Shown piece after piece: positions 7,824 to 15,521 of a stretch of DNA of 28,937 nt. The notes under the pieces are model-generated. The model was not told where the DNA came from. It worked only from the letters and a program-made list of their open reading frames with translations, and did not search any database. The stretch is from NCBI GenBank assembly GCA_948945085.1, contig CARBGY010000011.1, positions 1 to 28,937 of the forward strand, written 5' to 3'. The position numbers were made by a program, and so were the translations under genes. The DNA is from an uncultured Candidatus Saccharibacteria bacterium (GTDB lineage Bacteria; Patescibacteriota; Saccharimonadia; Saccharimonadales; Saccharimonadaceae). Numbering within the stretch: the first letter of the stretch is position 1; each line of letters begins with the position of its first letter.

Positions 7824-8972
7824 CTATTTTGTTTCACTACCCTCGGGCGTATCTTCCGCCTCATCATTACTCTGGCTCAAAGCACTCAAAAGGGAATCCT
7901 CCGCATTCTTGCGCTTCTTTTTTTCTGGTGCTTTTGCAAGCTCAATGTCTAAATCGTAACCCGTCAACTTCGATGCTAGACGCACGTTTTGTCCTTGACG
8001 ACCAATCGCGATTGATTGTTGGTCTTCATTAACAAAAACTTTAGCTTTTTTGCCATTAATTTCCACTTTGACAACTTCCGCCGGGCTCAGTGCTTCACGA
8101 ATATACTCGGAAGGATTATCGCTCCAGTTAATGATGTCAATCTTTTCACGATCCCCAATCTCGTTCATAATAGCTTGGACTCTCATCCCGCGTCCACCGA
8201 CAAACGTTCCGACCGGATCCACCCCTGGTACCGTTGAAACCACGGCAATCTTCGTCCGACGTCCCGCCTCGCGTGCAATTCCCTTAATCTCGACTGAACC
8301 GTTCTCAAGTTCCGGCACTTCCTGGCGGAATAAGTATTCAATAAACGCCGCATTTCCACGGGATAGAATTAATTGCGCCCTCGCGTCATCATGCTCTACA
8401 CCCTTGATATAGACTTTAATACGCTCGCCTACTGTATAATATTCGCCGTCAATCTGCTCGCTTTTTGGCATAATCCCAACCGCACGACCGAGGTCAATTT
8501 TAACTACACGCGGCTCTACTCGTGCAATCACTCCCGTCATTACTGTCCCGATCTTATCTTCAAATGCCGTCAAAACCGCATCCCGCTCTGCCTCGCGAAG
8601 ACGTGAAATCACCACTTGTTTTGCCGTCATCGCCGCTACGCGACCAAACTCCTTCACCTCTTCCGATTCTTCCACCACATCGCCAATTTTCGCATCTTCC
8701 TTTATCTTTTTCGCTTCGGCTAGGGGAATTTCGGTCGCTGGATTATAAGCTAAATCGTCTTCAATCACTTCGCGCCCGATAAAAACCGTCGCTTTCCCAG
8801 TATTTGTGTCTAGTAAAGCTCGCACGTTCATCTCTTTATCGCCATTATCTTTGCGCCAAGCCGCTGCAATTGCCATCTGTACGACATCGAGCACCGTTTC
8901 TTCTGGCAAGCCCTTTTCTTCTGCGATAATACCCACCATCGCGCTTAGTTGTTTGAGATCCAAACCTTCCAT
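7824..8972 (-). CDS. nusA: Transcription elongation/termination factor NusA
   Basis: 382 residues. NusA binds RNA polymerase and nascent RNA to modulate pausing, termination and antitermination. Seen in order: N-terminal polymerase-binding domain (VLDVVQMAIAAAWRK), S1 domain (VMTGVIARVEPRVVKIDLG, about residues 140-200), then two KH domains (EVPELENGSVEIKGIAREAGRRTK; PGVDPVGTFVGGRGMRV; SIAIGRQGQNVRLASKLTGYDLDI). There are no C-terminal acidic repeats, only a charged tail of about 35 residues. The start at 8972 is preceded by AAAGGAGAG. It stands alone, without rimP, ylxR or infB beside it, unlike the usual bacterial cluster. Confidence 0.97.
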   Translation of the reverse strand: MEGLDLKQLSAMVGIIAEEKGLPEETVLDVVQMAIAAAWRKDNGDKEMNVRALLDTNTGKATVFIGREVIEDDLAYNPATEIPLAEAKKIKEDAKIGDVVEESEEVKEFGRVAAMTAKQVVISRLREAERDAVLTAFEDKIGTVMTGVIARVEPRVVKIDLGRAVGIMPKSEQIDGEYYTVGERIKVYIKGVEHDDARAQLILSRGNAAFIEYLFRQEVPELENGSVEIKGIAREAGRRTKIAVVSTVPGVDPVGTFVGGRGMRVQAIMNEIGDREKIDIINWSDNPSEYIREALSPAEVVKVEINGKKAKVFVNEDQQSIAIGRQGQNVRLASKLTGYDLDIELAKAPEKKKRKNAEDSLLSALSQSNDEAEDTPEGSETK

Positions 8973-9092
8973 ACTCTCCTTTCGTTAGATCTTAATCACT
9001 TCTTGAGTCGCAACCCTACCAAGTTTCGTTACTTCGCTCGTCCACCCCAAACTCTCTGTTTACTTTACTTTTTCACTCAGAGACCACCCTAC

Positions 9093-9121
9093 AAAACAAA
9101 ACCCGGCCCTTCTCGGGTCGG
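9093..9121 (-). promoter_or_regulatory. Possible attenuator in the nusA leader
   Basis: About 13-35 nt after the inferred transcription start, the minus strand forms CCGACCC-GAGAA-GGGCCGG (one A-C mismatch) followed by GTTTTGTTTTG, a terminator-like shape ahead of the nusA coding region. Confidence 0.5.
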
Positions 9122-9140
9122 TCAATCTCTGTATAGCCTT

Positions 9141-9168
9141 ATTATAGCGCACTTTGTAAAAAGTGCAA
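9141..9168 (-). promoter_or_regulatory. nusA promoter with overlapping palindrome
   Basis: Minus strand TTGCAC (9168-9163), 16-bp spacer, TATAAT (9146-9141). A perfect inverted repeat, GCACTTT-GTAA-AAAGTGC on the plus strand (9149-9166), covers the -35 and most of the spacer, which is where an operator would block polymerase. Confidence 0.7.
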
Positions 9169-9206
9169 GTAAATTTTCTCCCCATTTCTCAAGTTCCCTG
9201 AAATTA

Positions 9207-9228
9207 CAAAGGCCCGCCTTAGCGAGCC
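9207..9228 (-). terminator. Terminator after the CmpB-like gene
   Basis: Minus strand GGCTCGC-TAAG-GCGGGCC (one mismatch) followed by TTTGTAATTT. Confidence 0.6.
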
Positions 9229-9294
9229 TCGTTTTATGAACCCCCTTCCTATGGAATTATATCAGTTTCTTGACACCATCACCCTCCCTAGACC

Positions 9295-9984
9295 CTACTT
9301 CGGCCGCGTATTTTGGTAAGTTTTCTGCATCCGCTCGTCGTTATAATAAGTGTCAAGCATGACTTCTACTATATTATCCGCTGGATCTCCCATCCTCCGC
9401 GCCGTTTGCCTCGCCGCCGCTATTACCGAAAGCGCAATATCCAGTACTAAAATCACTGCCGCTACCGTACAAACTCCATTTAATATATCCCTCGGCACTC
9501 TTTCACACATTGATTCAATCCACGGACAGACCCATTGCGCTAAAACCGCCACCAATACTCCCCAAAACAGCATGTATGGAATTGTCGTCCGCCCCGCGAT
9601 ATTTAATGGTCGATTGGAATAATCCCAAGAAATTGTCCCAAACATCCATTCCTGTACTACGCTCAGCCCAAACTCCAGCGCACCCCCAAACAACGCCCCA
9701 CCTACCAAGCACCGCCACCAGTTTAACCCCGGTTGGTAAAACATCAAATAAATCAATACCGCCCCAATCCCATACACTGGCGAAAACGGCCCATAAAGCA
9801 GCCCCCTCCGCGACTCCCAAATCAGCTCTCCCGTCCCCATAAAATTCTTCACCAGCGTCAGCAACTCCTCATAATAAGTCCCAAACACGCAGCCAATCAC
9901 AAAGAAAATCACCACTCGATTAAAAATTTCCCACCCAGACAACTTCATTTTTGGTTTCGCTTCAATTTTCGACTCTTTTGTCAT
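9295..9984 (-). CDS. CmpB-like membrane protein (putative ABC-transporter type IV family)
   Basis: 229 residues with five or six hydrophobic segments (about 20-45, 75-90, 95-115, 140-155, 170-195). The motifs RRGLLYGPFSPVYGIGAV near residues 59-76, then GALEFGLSV, EWMFGTISWDYSNRPLNIAGR and a following FWG fit the CmpB / ABC_trans_CmpB family (PF06541). The family name implies transport, but no ATPase or solute-binding gene is adjacent, so its actual job is unknown. A short soluble tail follows residue 205. The ATG is preceded by a weak GGAG, and TATAAT boxes on the minus strand lie at 10042-10037 (with TGT before it) and 10011-10006. Confidence 0.8.
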   Translation of the reverse strand: MTKESKIEAKPKMKLSGWEIFNRVVIFFVIGCVFGTYYEELLTLVKNFMGTGELIWESRRGLLYGPFSPVYGIGAVLIYLMFYQPGLNWWRCLVGGALFGGALEFGLSVVQEWMFGTISWDYSNRPLNIAGRTTIPYMLFWGVLVAVLAQWVCPWIESMCERVPRDILNGVCTVAAVILVLDIALSVIAAARQTARRMGDPADNIVEVMLDTYYNDERMQKTYQNTRPK

Positions 9985-10072
9985 AGCTCCAATCCAATCG
10001 GTCGTATTATACTAGAGTATTCCATTATTCTTATCCATTATAACATAGTTAGTAAATATTCTCTTTCTTGAA

Positions 10073-10131
10073 CCGAGGAGTTTTGCGAGAGAAAAGTAAG
10101 TTTACTTACCTTTCCGAGAAAGCGAACTCGG
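10073..10131. other. Large imperfect hairpin upstream of the dnaK promoters
   Basis: GAAAAGTAAG (10091-10100), TTTA, CTTACCTTTC (10105-10114) form the tip, and CCGAG...TT (10073-10082) with AACTCGG (10125-10131) the base. It lies between divergent transcription units; it could be a terminator or part of the leader of the minus-strand CmpB-like gene. Confidence 0.4.
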
Positions 10132-10141
10132 CAACAGCGCG

Positions 10142-10179
10142 TTAGCACTGTTGACACTAGAGTGCTAATTTGCTACAAT
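10142..10179 (+). promoter_or_regulatory. dnaK promoter 1 with CIRCE operator
   Basis: CIRCE (HrcA operator): TTAGCACTG (10142-10150), 9-bp spacer, GAGTGCTAA (10160-10168), one base off the consensus. The -35 TTGACA (10151-10156) is exactly the start of the CIRCE spacer; 17 bp later follows TACAAT (10174-10179) preceded by TGC. HrcA bound here would cover the -35. hrcA itself is not in the window. Confidence 0.9.
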
Positions 10180-10215
10180 AGCACTATTGACACGCGAGTG
10201 CCAATAATATAGACT
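10178..10215 (+). promoter_or_regulatory. dnaK promoter 2 with second CIRCE-like operator
   Basis: ATAGCACTA (10178-10186), TTGACACGC (10187-10195), GAGTGCCAA (10196-10204) repeats the same design 36 bp downstream: -35 TTGACA at 10187-10192, 17-bp spacer, TAGACT at 10210-10215. Both operator arms and the -10 are weaker than in unit 1. Confidence 0.75.
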
Positions 10216-10245
10216 AGAATAAGAATTACGTTATTTAAAAATATA

Positions 10246-10377
10246 GCCGCTAGCGACTGGGCTACGGTTCTTTCTCGAAACTGTCCGCAGGCTAACGGGC
10301 TGAGGGAAAGGTGTGCGAGTCCCGTAACGACGGGAACGAATGCCACCGTGTTTCGAAAAGAATGGTAGCCTAGCCAC
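10246..10377 (+). ncRNA. Candidate structured RNA in the dnaK 5' leader
   Basis: The roughly 190-nt leader folds into a long closed structure: GCTAG (10249-10253)/CTAGC (10370-10374), or as a continuation GGCTAC (10260-10265)/GTAGCC (10365-10370); TTCTT (10268-10272)/AAGAA (10358-10362); CGAAAC (10276-10281)/GTTTCG (10350-10355). Inside are GGTG (10310-10313)/CACC (10344-10347) and a perfect hairpin CCCGT-AACG-ACGGG (10321-10334). The purine-rich sides GTGCGAGT and AACGAATGC look like a structured internal loop. I do not recognise a known riboswitch class. It could be an RNA thermometer, a stability element or a ligand sensor. Confidence 0.5.
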
Positions 10378-10412
10378 TTCCGACTGTATTATTTAAAGAA
10401 AGGAATAATATT

Positions 10413-12308
10413 ATGGCAAAAATTATCGGTATTGACCTCGGTACAACCAACTCCGCTTTTGCTTACATGGTGGCCGGTAAACCAGAGGTTATTACGAATA
10501 GCGAAGGCGATCGTACTACTCCTAGTGTCGTCGCCGTCACAAAAAAGGGTGATCGTCTTGTGGGTAAAGTTGCCCAGCGCCAACGCGTTACGAACCCTAA
10601 AAACACCATTTATGGCATTAAGCGTCTAATTGGTCGTAAATTTGACGACAAAGAAGTCCAACGCGACCTTGACATTATGCCATACAAAATCATCAAAAAA
10701 GGAAATGGTGTCGCTGTTGAAATGGACGGTAAGGAATATACTCCAGAAGAAGTTTCCGCTATGGTTCTCAGCAAAATCAAAGCCGACGCTGAAGCTTTTC
10801 TTGGTGAGCCCGTCACAGAAGCAATTATCACCGTCCCAGCTTATTTCGACGACTCCCAGCGCCAGGCGACTAAAGACGCTGGTAAAATCGCCGGTCTCGA
10901 AGTAAAGCGCATTATCAACGAGCCAACCGCTGCCGCTCTTGCCTATGGTCTCGAGAATAATAAAGACGAAAAAATTGCCGTCTTCGACCTGGGTGGTGGT
11001 ACTTTTGATGTTTCGATTCTCGAACTTGGTGACGGTGTCTTTGAAGTAAAATCCACCAACGGTGACACCCACCTCGGCGGTGAAGATTTCGACAACGTGA
11101 TCGTTAACTTCCTTCTCGAGGAGTTTAAGAAAGAATCGGGCATCGACATTAAAAACGACGCTGCCGCTATGCAACGTGTTAAAGACGAAGCCGAAAAAGC
11201 TAAGAAAGAGCTTTCTTCTACCACGTCTGTCGAAATTAATCTCCCATTCTTAACTGCCGACGCTGATGGTCCAAAACACTTCGAGTACACCTTAACTCGT
11301 GCTAAGATGGAAGAACTAGTTAAGCCTTTGCTTGAACGTCTCGCAGGGCCTGTCGAAAAAGCCTTAAAAGATGCGAAACTCACCGCCAAAGACATCGACG
11401 AAGTCGTGATGGTTGGTGGTATGACCCGCATGCCCGCTGTAGTCGAAGAAGTCAAAAAAATCTTCGGCAAAGATCCTATGCAGGGTGTTAACCCTGACGA
11501 AGTCGTCGCCGTTGGCGCCGCAATTCAAGGTGGTGTCTTACAAGGTGATGTTAAAGATGTCCTTTTGCTAGACGTCACGCCACTATCTCTCGGTATTGAG
11601 ACTATGGGCGGTGTCTCAACAAAATTAATCGAGCGAAATACCACCATCCCAACCTCTAAATCCGAGGTCTTCTCGACCGCCGCTGATAATCAGCCCCAAG
11701 TCGAAATCCACGTCCTTCAAGGCGAGCGCGAGATGGCTGCCGACAATAAATCCCTCGGCCGTTTCATTCTCGATGGTATCGCTCCGGCTCCTCGTGGTGT
11801 TCCTCAAATTGAAGTTACCTTCAACCTTGATGCTAACGGTATCCTAAATGTTACTGCCAAAGACAAGGGAACTGGTAAGGAGCAAAGTATTACTATCCAA
11901 AACTCTGGCAACATGAGCAAGGAAGATATCGAGAAGGCCCAAAAAGAAGCCGAAGCACACGCCGAAGAGGATAAAAAGAAGCGTGAAGCCATCGATGCTA
12001 AAAACCAACTCGAAAATGCCATCTACCAGGCTGAGAAGATGCCTGACGAATTCAAGGACAAGATTTCCGAAGATGATGTTAAAACCATCAAAGAAGCCGT
12101 CGAAGAGGCTAAGAAAGTCCTCAATGATGCCGAAGCCGACAAAGAGAAGTACGAAGAAGCTGGCAAAGCCCTCTCTAACGTCCTCATGCCAATCGGCGCC
12201 AAAGTTTACCAGTCCGCTAACGAGGAAACCGGCAGTGATTCTGCTAGCGCCTCTAGTGACAGTAGTGATGGTGAGCCAGTCGAAGGTGAAGTCGTCGACA
12301 AAGACTAA
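10413..12308 (+). CDS. dnaK: Chaperone DnaK (Hsp70)
   Basis: 631 residues, full length. ATP-driven chaperone that binds exposed hydrophobic peptides, working with DnaJ and GrpE. The ATPase domain shows IGIDLGTTNSAFAYM at the N-terminus, then INEPTAAALAYG and FDLGGGTFDVSIL. Of the usual signatures the third is VVMVGGMTRMPAV, after which comes the linker DVLLLDVTPLSLGIET. The substrate-binding domain and helical lid follow, and the tail is Ser/Asp-rich ending VEGEVVDKD. It is preceded by AAAGAAAGGA, two CIRCE/promoter units and a long structured leader, so heat-shock control by HrcA is expected. grpE does not adjoin it; dnaJ lies 3.2 kb downstream. Confidence 0.99.
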   Translation: MAKIIGIDLGTTNSAFAYMVAGKPEVITNSEGDRTTPSVVAVTKKGDRLVGKVAQRQRVTNPKNTIYGIKRLIGRKFDDKEVQRDLDIMPYKIIKKGNGVAVEMDGKEYTPEEVSAMVLSKIKADAEAFLGEPVTEAIITVPAYFDDSQRQATKDAGKIAGLEVKRIINEPTAAALAYGLENNKDEKIAVFDLGGGTFDVSILELGDGVFEVKSTNGDTHLGGEDFDNVIVNFLLEEFKKESGIDIKNDAAAMQRVKDEAEKAKKELSSTTSVEINLPFLTADADGPKHFEYTLTRAKMEELVKPLLERLAGPVEKALKDAKLTAKDIDEVVMVGGMTRMPAVVEEVKKIFGKDPMQGVNPDEVVAVGAAIQGGVLQGDVKDVLLLDVTPLSLGIETMGGVSTKLIERNTTIPTSKSEVFSTAADNQPQVEIHVLQGEREMAADNKSLGRFILDGIAPAPRGVPQIEVTFNLDANGILNVTAKDKGTGKEQSITIQNSGNMSKEDIEKAQKEAEAHAEEDKKKREAIDAKNQLENAIYQAEKMPDEFKDKISEDDVKTIKEAVEEAKKVLNDAEADKEKYEEAGKALSNVLMPIGAKVYQSANEETGSDSASASSDSSDGEPVEGEVVDKD

Positions 12309-12335
12309 TCTCGTCTTATAGGGAATTATCCCACC

Positions 12336-12371
12336 AAGCAAAAGTACCAGAAATGGGTACTTTTTGCTTTG
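12336..12371 (+). terminator. dnaK terminator
   Basis: AAGCAAAAGTACC pairs with GGTACTTTTTGCTT around an AGAAATG loop, 27 bp past the stop. Confidence 0.85.
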
Positions 12372-12476
12372 TAAATGTCAACACATCTATTGCCAATACT
12401 TCTTCCAATAATCCTCTAGCACCAAGAATATTTTCTACTACATCTTTGAATTATCCGAGAAAACATCAAAAAACTA

Positions 12477-12505
12477 TTGACATTTCTACAAATCTGTGCT
12501 AAAAT
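12477..12505 (+). promoter_or_regulatory. Promoter of the unknown gene at 12763
   Basis: TTGACA (12477-12482), 17-bp spacer, TAAAAT (12500-12505) preceded by TGC. Confidence 0.85.
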
Positions 12506-12511
12506 AGAAAG

Positions 12512-12762
12512 ATAAACTAGCTTAAAGTAGCGCGGTTATATTCGTATAATTAACTACTGTTTAATAGTTTACGTAAATTACATTTTGGTTTAAGTAGAAC
12601 ATATTTCCATTTCACCACAAGATGGGCTAATTGTAGACTAAATCTTCTCTTTTGTCCACAGCTACCCCATCTTGCGAGTATCACGAAAAGCGATGAGGCG
12701 TACTAGGACGACCTAGAATAATTTAGGATGCCCGGCCGCTAAGCCGTGGTATAGGAGGGAAT
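12512..12762 (+). promoter_or_regulatory. Long structured 5' leader of the 236-residue gene
   Basis: About 250 nt lie between the promoter and the start codon. AAGATGGG (12619-12626) pairs with CCCATCTT (12666-12673) across 39 nt; then ATCAC/GCGAT around 12680-12694, a tight CTAGG-ACGA-CCTAG hairpin (12703-12716), and CGGC/GCCG around 12733-12746 just before the ribosome site. A leader this long and folded suggests post-transcriptional control. No known class recognised. Confidence 0.45.
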
Positions 12763-13473
12763 ATGAGAACAAAAGATCCCAGGTTTAAAGAACTAAGTAT
12801 TAATACTTTCCTGTTGAAAGAAATCAAAATAACCGCCATGCCGCCAGCCGCTAAATGCGTTACTTACGGCACACCGTTTTCACCCACCACTGTCAAGATT
12901 ACCAATAAACACGGTGATGAGCGGATTGAGAGAGTTCTGGGCTACGAGAAACACTATTTTAGTGTGCCTAACGACGAGCACGGTATCCAAACCGTCGCTA
13001 TGGCTTGTGGATACGGTTATTCAGCGATTTCTCCGCAAAATGAGTATAATCGGAGTGAATACGATAAGCTTGGAGTTTATTGGGGGCCAGGCGGTATCGC
13101 AAAATTCACTGTGCCGGCCATCGCCATATCACCCCAAACTACCGATTTTTACGTACTTTGGGGACTCCAAGAGTCAGCTCTAGTCGGAAGCATCTATAAA
13201 GATGCAAGAAGTGAGGCAGAGCAAAGTCATGATCGTTATGACATCTATCAGCTCCTGCTTAATCTTCCCGCGGGCGGAATCTTGTTTCAGTCTGGTAAAA
13301 GCGGCACTATCACTGAAGTTGTCAAGATTGGCGACATGTGGAATCTCAGCTTGCTTCTGCCGATAATCGGTAGCGACTTACATTCTGCAGAAAAGTACTA
13401 CGAAACGTTTAAGGCTGCCTACGATTATTTTCGTAAGAAACACTTCCGCGAGTGTCATTGGCGTTCTGCTTAA
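12763..13473 (+). CDS. Hypothetical protein, 236 residues
   Basis: I do not recognise this protein. ATG at 12763 follows a strong AGGAGGG. It has no signal peptide or membrane segment, so it is probably cytosolic. The middle is rich in Gly/Tyr/aromatic residues (MACGYGYSAISPQNEYN, GVYWGPGGIAKF) and the C-terminal third is helical and charged (EKYYETFKAAYDYFRKKHFREC). Two separated Cys residues and several His do not form an obvious metal site. It has its own strong promoter and terminator and is therefore a single-gene unit between dnaK and ackA. Codon use resembles the neighbours. Real gene: likely, because of the promoter, ribosome site and terminator. Confidence 0.8.
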   Translation: MRTKDPRFKELSINTFLLKEIKITAMPPAAKCVTYGTPFSPTTVKITNKHGDERIERVLGYEKHYFSVPNDEHGIQTVAMACGYGYSAISPQNEYNRSEYDKLGVYWGPGGIAKFTVPAIAISPQTTDFYVLWGLQESALVGSIYKDARSEAEQSHDRYDIYQLLLNLPAGGILFQSGKSGTITEVVKIGDMWNLSLLLPIIGSDLHSAEKYYETFKAAYDYFRKKHFRECHWRSA

Positions 13474-13517
13474 ACTTCATCAACCTTGCATTCTCCTCAA
13501 GGAGCCTGTAAGGTCCT

Positions 13518-13540
13518 AGCGGTCTTCGGACCGCTTTTTT
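13518..13540 (+). terminator. Terminator after the 236-residue gene
   Basis: AGCGGTC, TTCG tetraloop, GACCGCT and six T: textbook form. Confidence 0.95.
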
Positions 13541-13570
13541 ATCTCTAAGACCCTCCTCTTCTCTAACCTG

Positions 13571-13579
13571 TGCTATACT
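13571..13579 (+). promoter_or_regulatory. Extended -10 promoter of ackA
   Basis: TGC followed by TATACT (13574-13579) with no good -35; start codon 17 bp later with AAAGGAG between. Confidence 0.6.
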
Positions 13580-13596
13580 AAAAGAAAGGAGTTTCT

Positions 13597-14784
13597 ATGG
13601 AAAGACTATTTCTCGTTACCAACCCCGGTTCATCATCGCGTAAATACGCGCTCTACCGTGATGAAGAATTAATTTGCGCTCTGCATTTCGAAACTGAAGG
13701 TCAAAAACTTATCTGTACCTTTAAGTATGCCGATGGCTCCCGTAAGAAACTCACCGAAGGCTTTAAGCGGATTTCTGATACCATTCGCTACACTAAAGAA
13801 ATTCTTGACCAAGAAGGCTACCTCGGAGATAGTGTTAAAATTTCCGCTATTCTTGCCCGTGTTACAGCGACTGGCGAATATTTTACCGACGATCATATTG
13901 TTGACGAGGAGTGTCTTCGTCGTTTGGAGGACGAAAAGCGCCGTGCCCCGCTCCATGTTCCTGTCATTGCCGCCGAAATCGCCGAGTGCGTCAAAACCTT
14001 CCCCGAAACTCCCGTTATTACCATCTCTGATTCTCATTTTCATCATACCCGCGACGCAGTTCATAAATATTACGCTATTGACACTGAACTCGCCGATCGC
14101 ACCGAAATTAAACGCTATGGCTATCACGGTCTTTCTATGGGTGCCGTCCGCAATTACATGCGCGACCATGATATTCTCGCTCCCCGGGTTGTAGCTTGTC
14201 ACCTCGGTTCTGGTGCCTCGCTAACCGCTATAAAAGATGGCTATTCATACGATACAACTATGGGTTACACACCTCTTGAAGGCATCATGATGGCAACCCG
14301 TTGTGGCGATATCGACCCCGCCGCTGCTATCGCTATCCAACGAGAGCTCGGCCTTAATCAAGAAGCAATTGAGGAATATCTTAACCGCCAATGTGGCCTT
14401 CTTGGTGTCAGTGGCGCGAGTGGCGATATGCGCGAGGTTCTTGATCTTCGGGCTGATGGCGATCCCCGCGCAACTTTAGCCTACGACATGTACATCTATC
14501 GCGTACAGCGTGCCATCGGTGAAATGACCGCCGCCATGCAAGGTATCGACGCACTTGTTTTTACGGCTACGATTGGTGAGCGCAATGCCGAAATCCGCCG
14601 TGATATCGTTGCCGGTCTTGGTTACCTCGGTCTTAAAATTAATGACACTAAAAATGATGACGGTCTTGGCGACCAACAACATGTTAACATTGCCGCTAAA
14701 AACTCACTTCCGATTTACGTGATCCAAACTAACGAAACCGACGCTATGATTCGTCGCGCTAAAATTCTGCTCGATAAGGACTAA
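13597..14784 (+). CDS. ackA: Acetate kinase (divergent)
   Basis: 395 residues, normal length. Acetate kinase interconverts acetyl phosphate + ADP and acetate + ATP, giving substrate-level ATP in fermenters. The ASKHA-fold residues are present: N9 in TNPGSSSRKY, R88 in LARV, D145 in TISDSHFHH, H178 in KRYGYHG, HLGSGAS at 202-208, R235 in PLEGIMMATRCGDIDP, and E380 in QTNET near the end. Divergent points: the usual HRVVHGG around the first Arg is ARVTATG, GTSH after the YGYHG block is LSMG, and FTAGIGENS is FTATIGERN. pta is not in the window. Butyrate or propionate kinase of the same family cannot be ruled out, but length and motifs favour AckA. It shares a transcript with the next gene (24 bp apart). 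Confidence 0.9.
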   Translation: MERLFLVTNPGSSSRKYALYRDEELICALHFETEGQKLICTFKYADGSRKKLTEGFKRISDTIRYTKEILDQEGYLGDSVKISAILARVTATGEYFTDDHIVDEECLRRLEDEKRRAPLHVPVIAAEIAECVKTFPETPVITISDSHFHHTRDAVHKYYAIDTELADRTEIKRYGYHGLSMGAVRNYMRDHDILAPRVVACHLGSGASLTAIKDGYSYDTTMGYTPLEGIMMATRCGDIDPAAAIAIQRELGLNQEAIEEYLNRQCGLLGVSGASGDMREVLDLRADGDPRATLAYDMYIYRVQRAIGEMTAAMQGIDALVFTATIGERNAEIRRDIVAGLGYLGLKINDTKNDDGLGDQQHVNIAAKNSLPIYVIQTNETDAMIRRAKILLDKD

Positions 14785-14808
14785 TTTTCTAAAAAGGATT
14801 CAATTTTC

Positions 14809-15438
14809 GTGGCCAAAAAGCAACATCTCAGCAAACTAGAAACTAGAAATGACCAAGTTACACCTGCCGAAACCTCCGAAATTTTACATCTCGCTTCTGA
14901 GTGTTTAAAAGTCCCGGGTGACTTTATTGAGCTAGGCTGTTATCGCGGAGATACCTCGGTCCTCCTCGGTAAACTCCTTCGAGACCAAGATTCCTCCAGC
15001 CTCCCGCCCAAGCGCCTCTGGATCTATGACTCTTTTGCGGGGCTTCCCGCCAAAACCCCAGAAGATGCTTCTGGCGCTGGTTATAACTTCCAAGCTGGTG
15101 AATTATTAGTTACAAAACGTGAAGTTATTGACAAACTACATAAAAATGGTATAAAAAACACCATTGTTAAAAAAGCCTGGTTCGATCAACTAACCGATCC
15201 GGATTTACCTTCCGAAATCGCTTTTGCCTTTTGCGACGGTGATTTGTACGCTTCCATTAAGACCAGTCTTGCCCTCGTTCGTCCGCGCCTTTCAAAAAAG
15301 GGAATCATCGTCGTTCATGATTATAATAATCCCGAGCTTCCTGGTTCCGCTCGTGCCGTAGATGAATTTCTCCGCTCGTTTCCGGATTTTCGTCTCAGCG
15401 TACGCTACACTCTAGCAATTTTACGCAAAGAGTGCTAA
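14809..15438 (+). CDS. TylF-like class I SAM-dependent methyltransferase
   Basis: 209 residues with GTG start at 14809 after AAAAAGGA, 24 bp behind ackA. The SAM-binding motif is FIELGCYRGDTSVLL (residues about 37-51), followed by LWIYDSFAGLP and FCDGDLYASIKTSL with VVHDYNNPELPGSARAVDEF. This order is typical of the TylF / macrocin O-methyltransferase family (PF05711), metal-dependent enzymes that methylate sugar or related hydroxyls. The substrate is unknown; a role in glycan decoration is possible. Its 3' end overlaps the inferred dnaJ promoter. Confidence 0.8.
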   Translation: MAKKQHLSKLETRNDQVTPAETSEILHLASECLKVPGDFIELGCYRGDTSVLLGKLLRDQDSSSLPPKRLWIYDSFAGLPAKTPEDASGAGYNFQAGELLVTKREVIDKLHKNGIKNTIVKKAWFDQLTDPDLPSEIAFAFCDGDLYASIKTSLALVRPRLSKKGIIVVHDYNNPELPGSARAVDEFLRSFPDFRLSVRYTLAILRKEC

Positions 15439-15441
15439 AAT
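15412..15441 (+). promoter_or_regulatory. Inferred dnaJ promoter with CIRCE-like site
   Basis: GAGTGCTAA (15430-15438) is a perfect right CIRCE arm; 9 bp upstream lies CTAGCAATT, which keeps TAGCA of the left arm. TGC-TAAAAT (-10 at 15436-15441) overlaps the right arm. There is no clear -35. The site sits in the last codons of the methyltransferase gene. Confidence 0.45.
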
Positions 15442-15521
15442 AATACTTAGATTCTTCGAAGTCTATCTAATCCAGTTTAATTTAAATATTGCTCTGGAGG
15501 TCTGGAGGAAACGAAACAATT

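Noticed and set aside
10296..10350. Resemblance of GGGAAAGGTG...GCCACC to the cobalamin riboswitch core
   Set aside because: Spacing and the remaining conserved boxes do not fit, and the gene is dnaK.
12703..12716. CTAGG-ACGA-CCTAG hairpin as a guanidine-II (mini-ykkC) riboswitch
   Set aside because: That class needs two hairpins with ACGR loops; I find only one, and the gene is not a known guanidine carrier.
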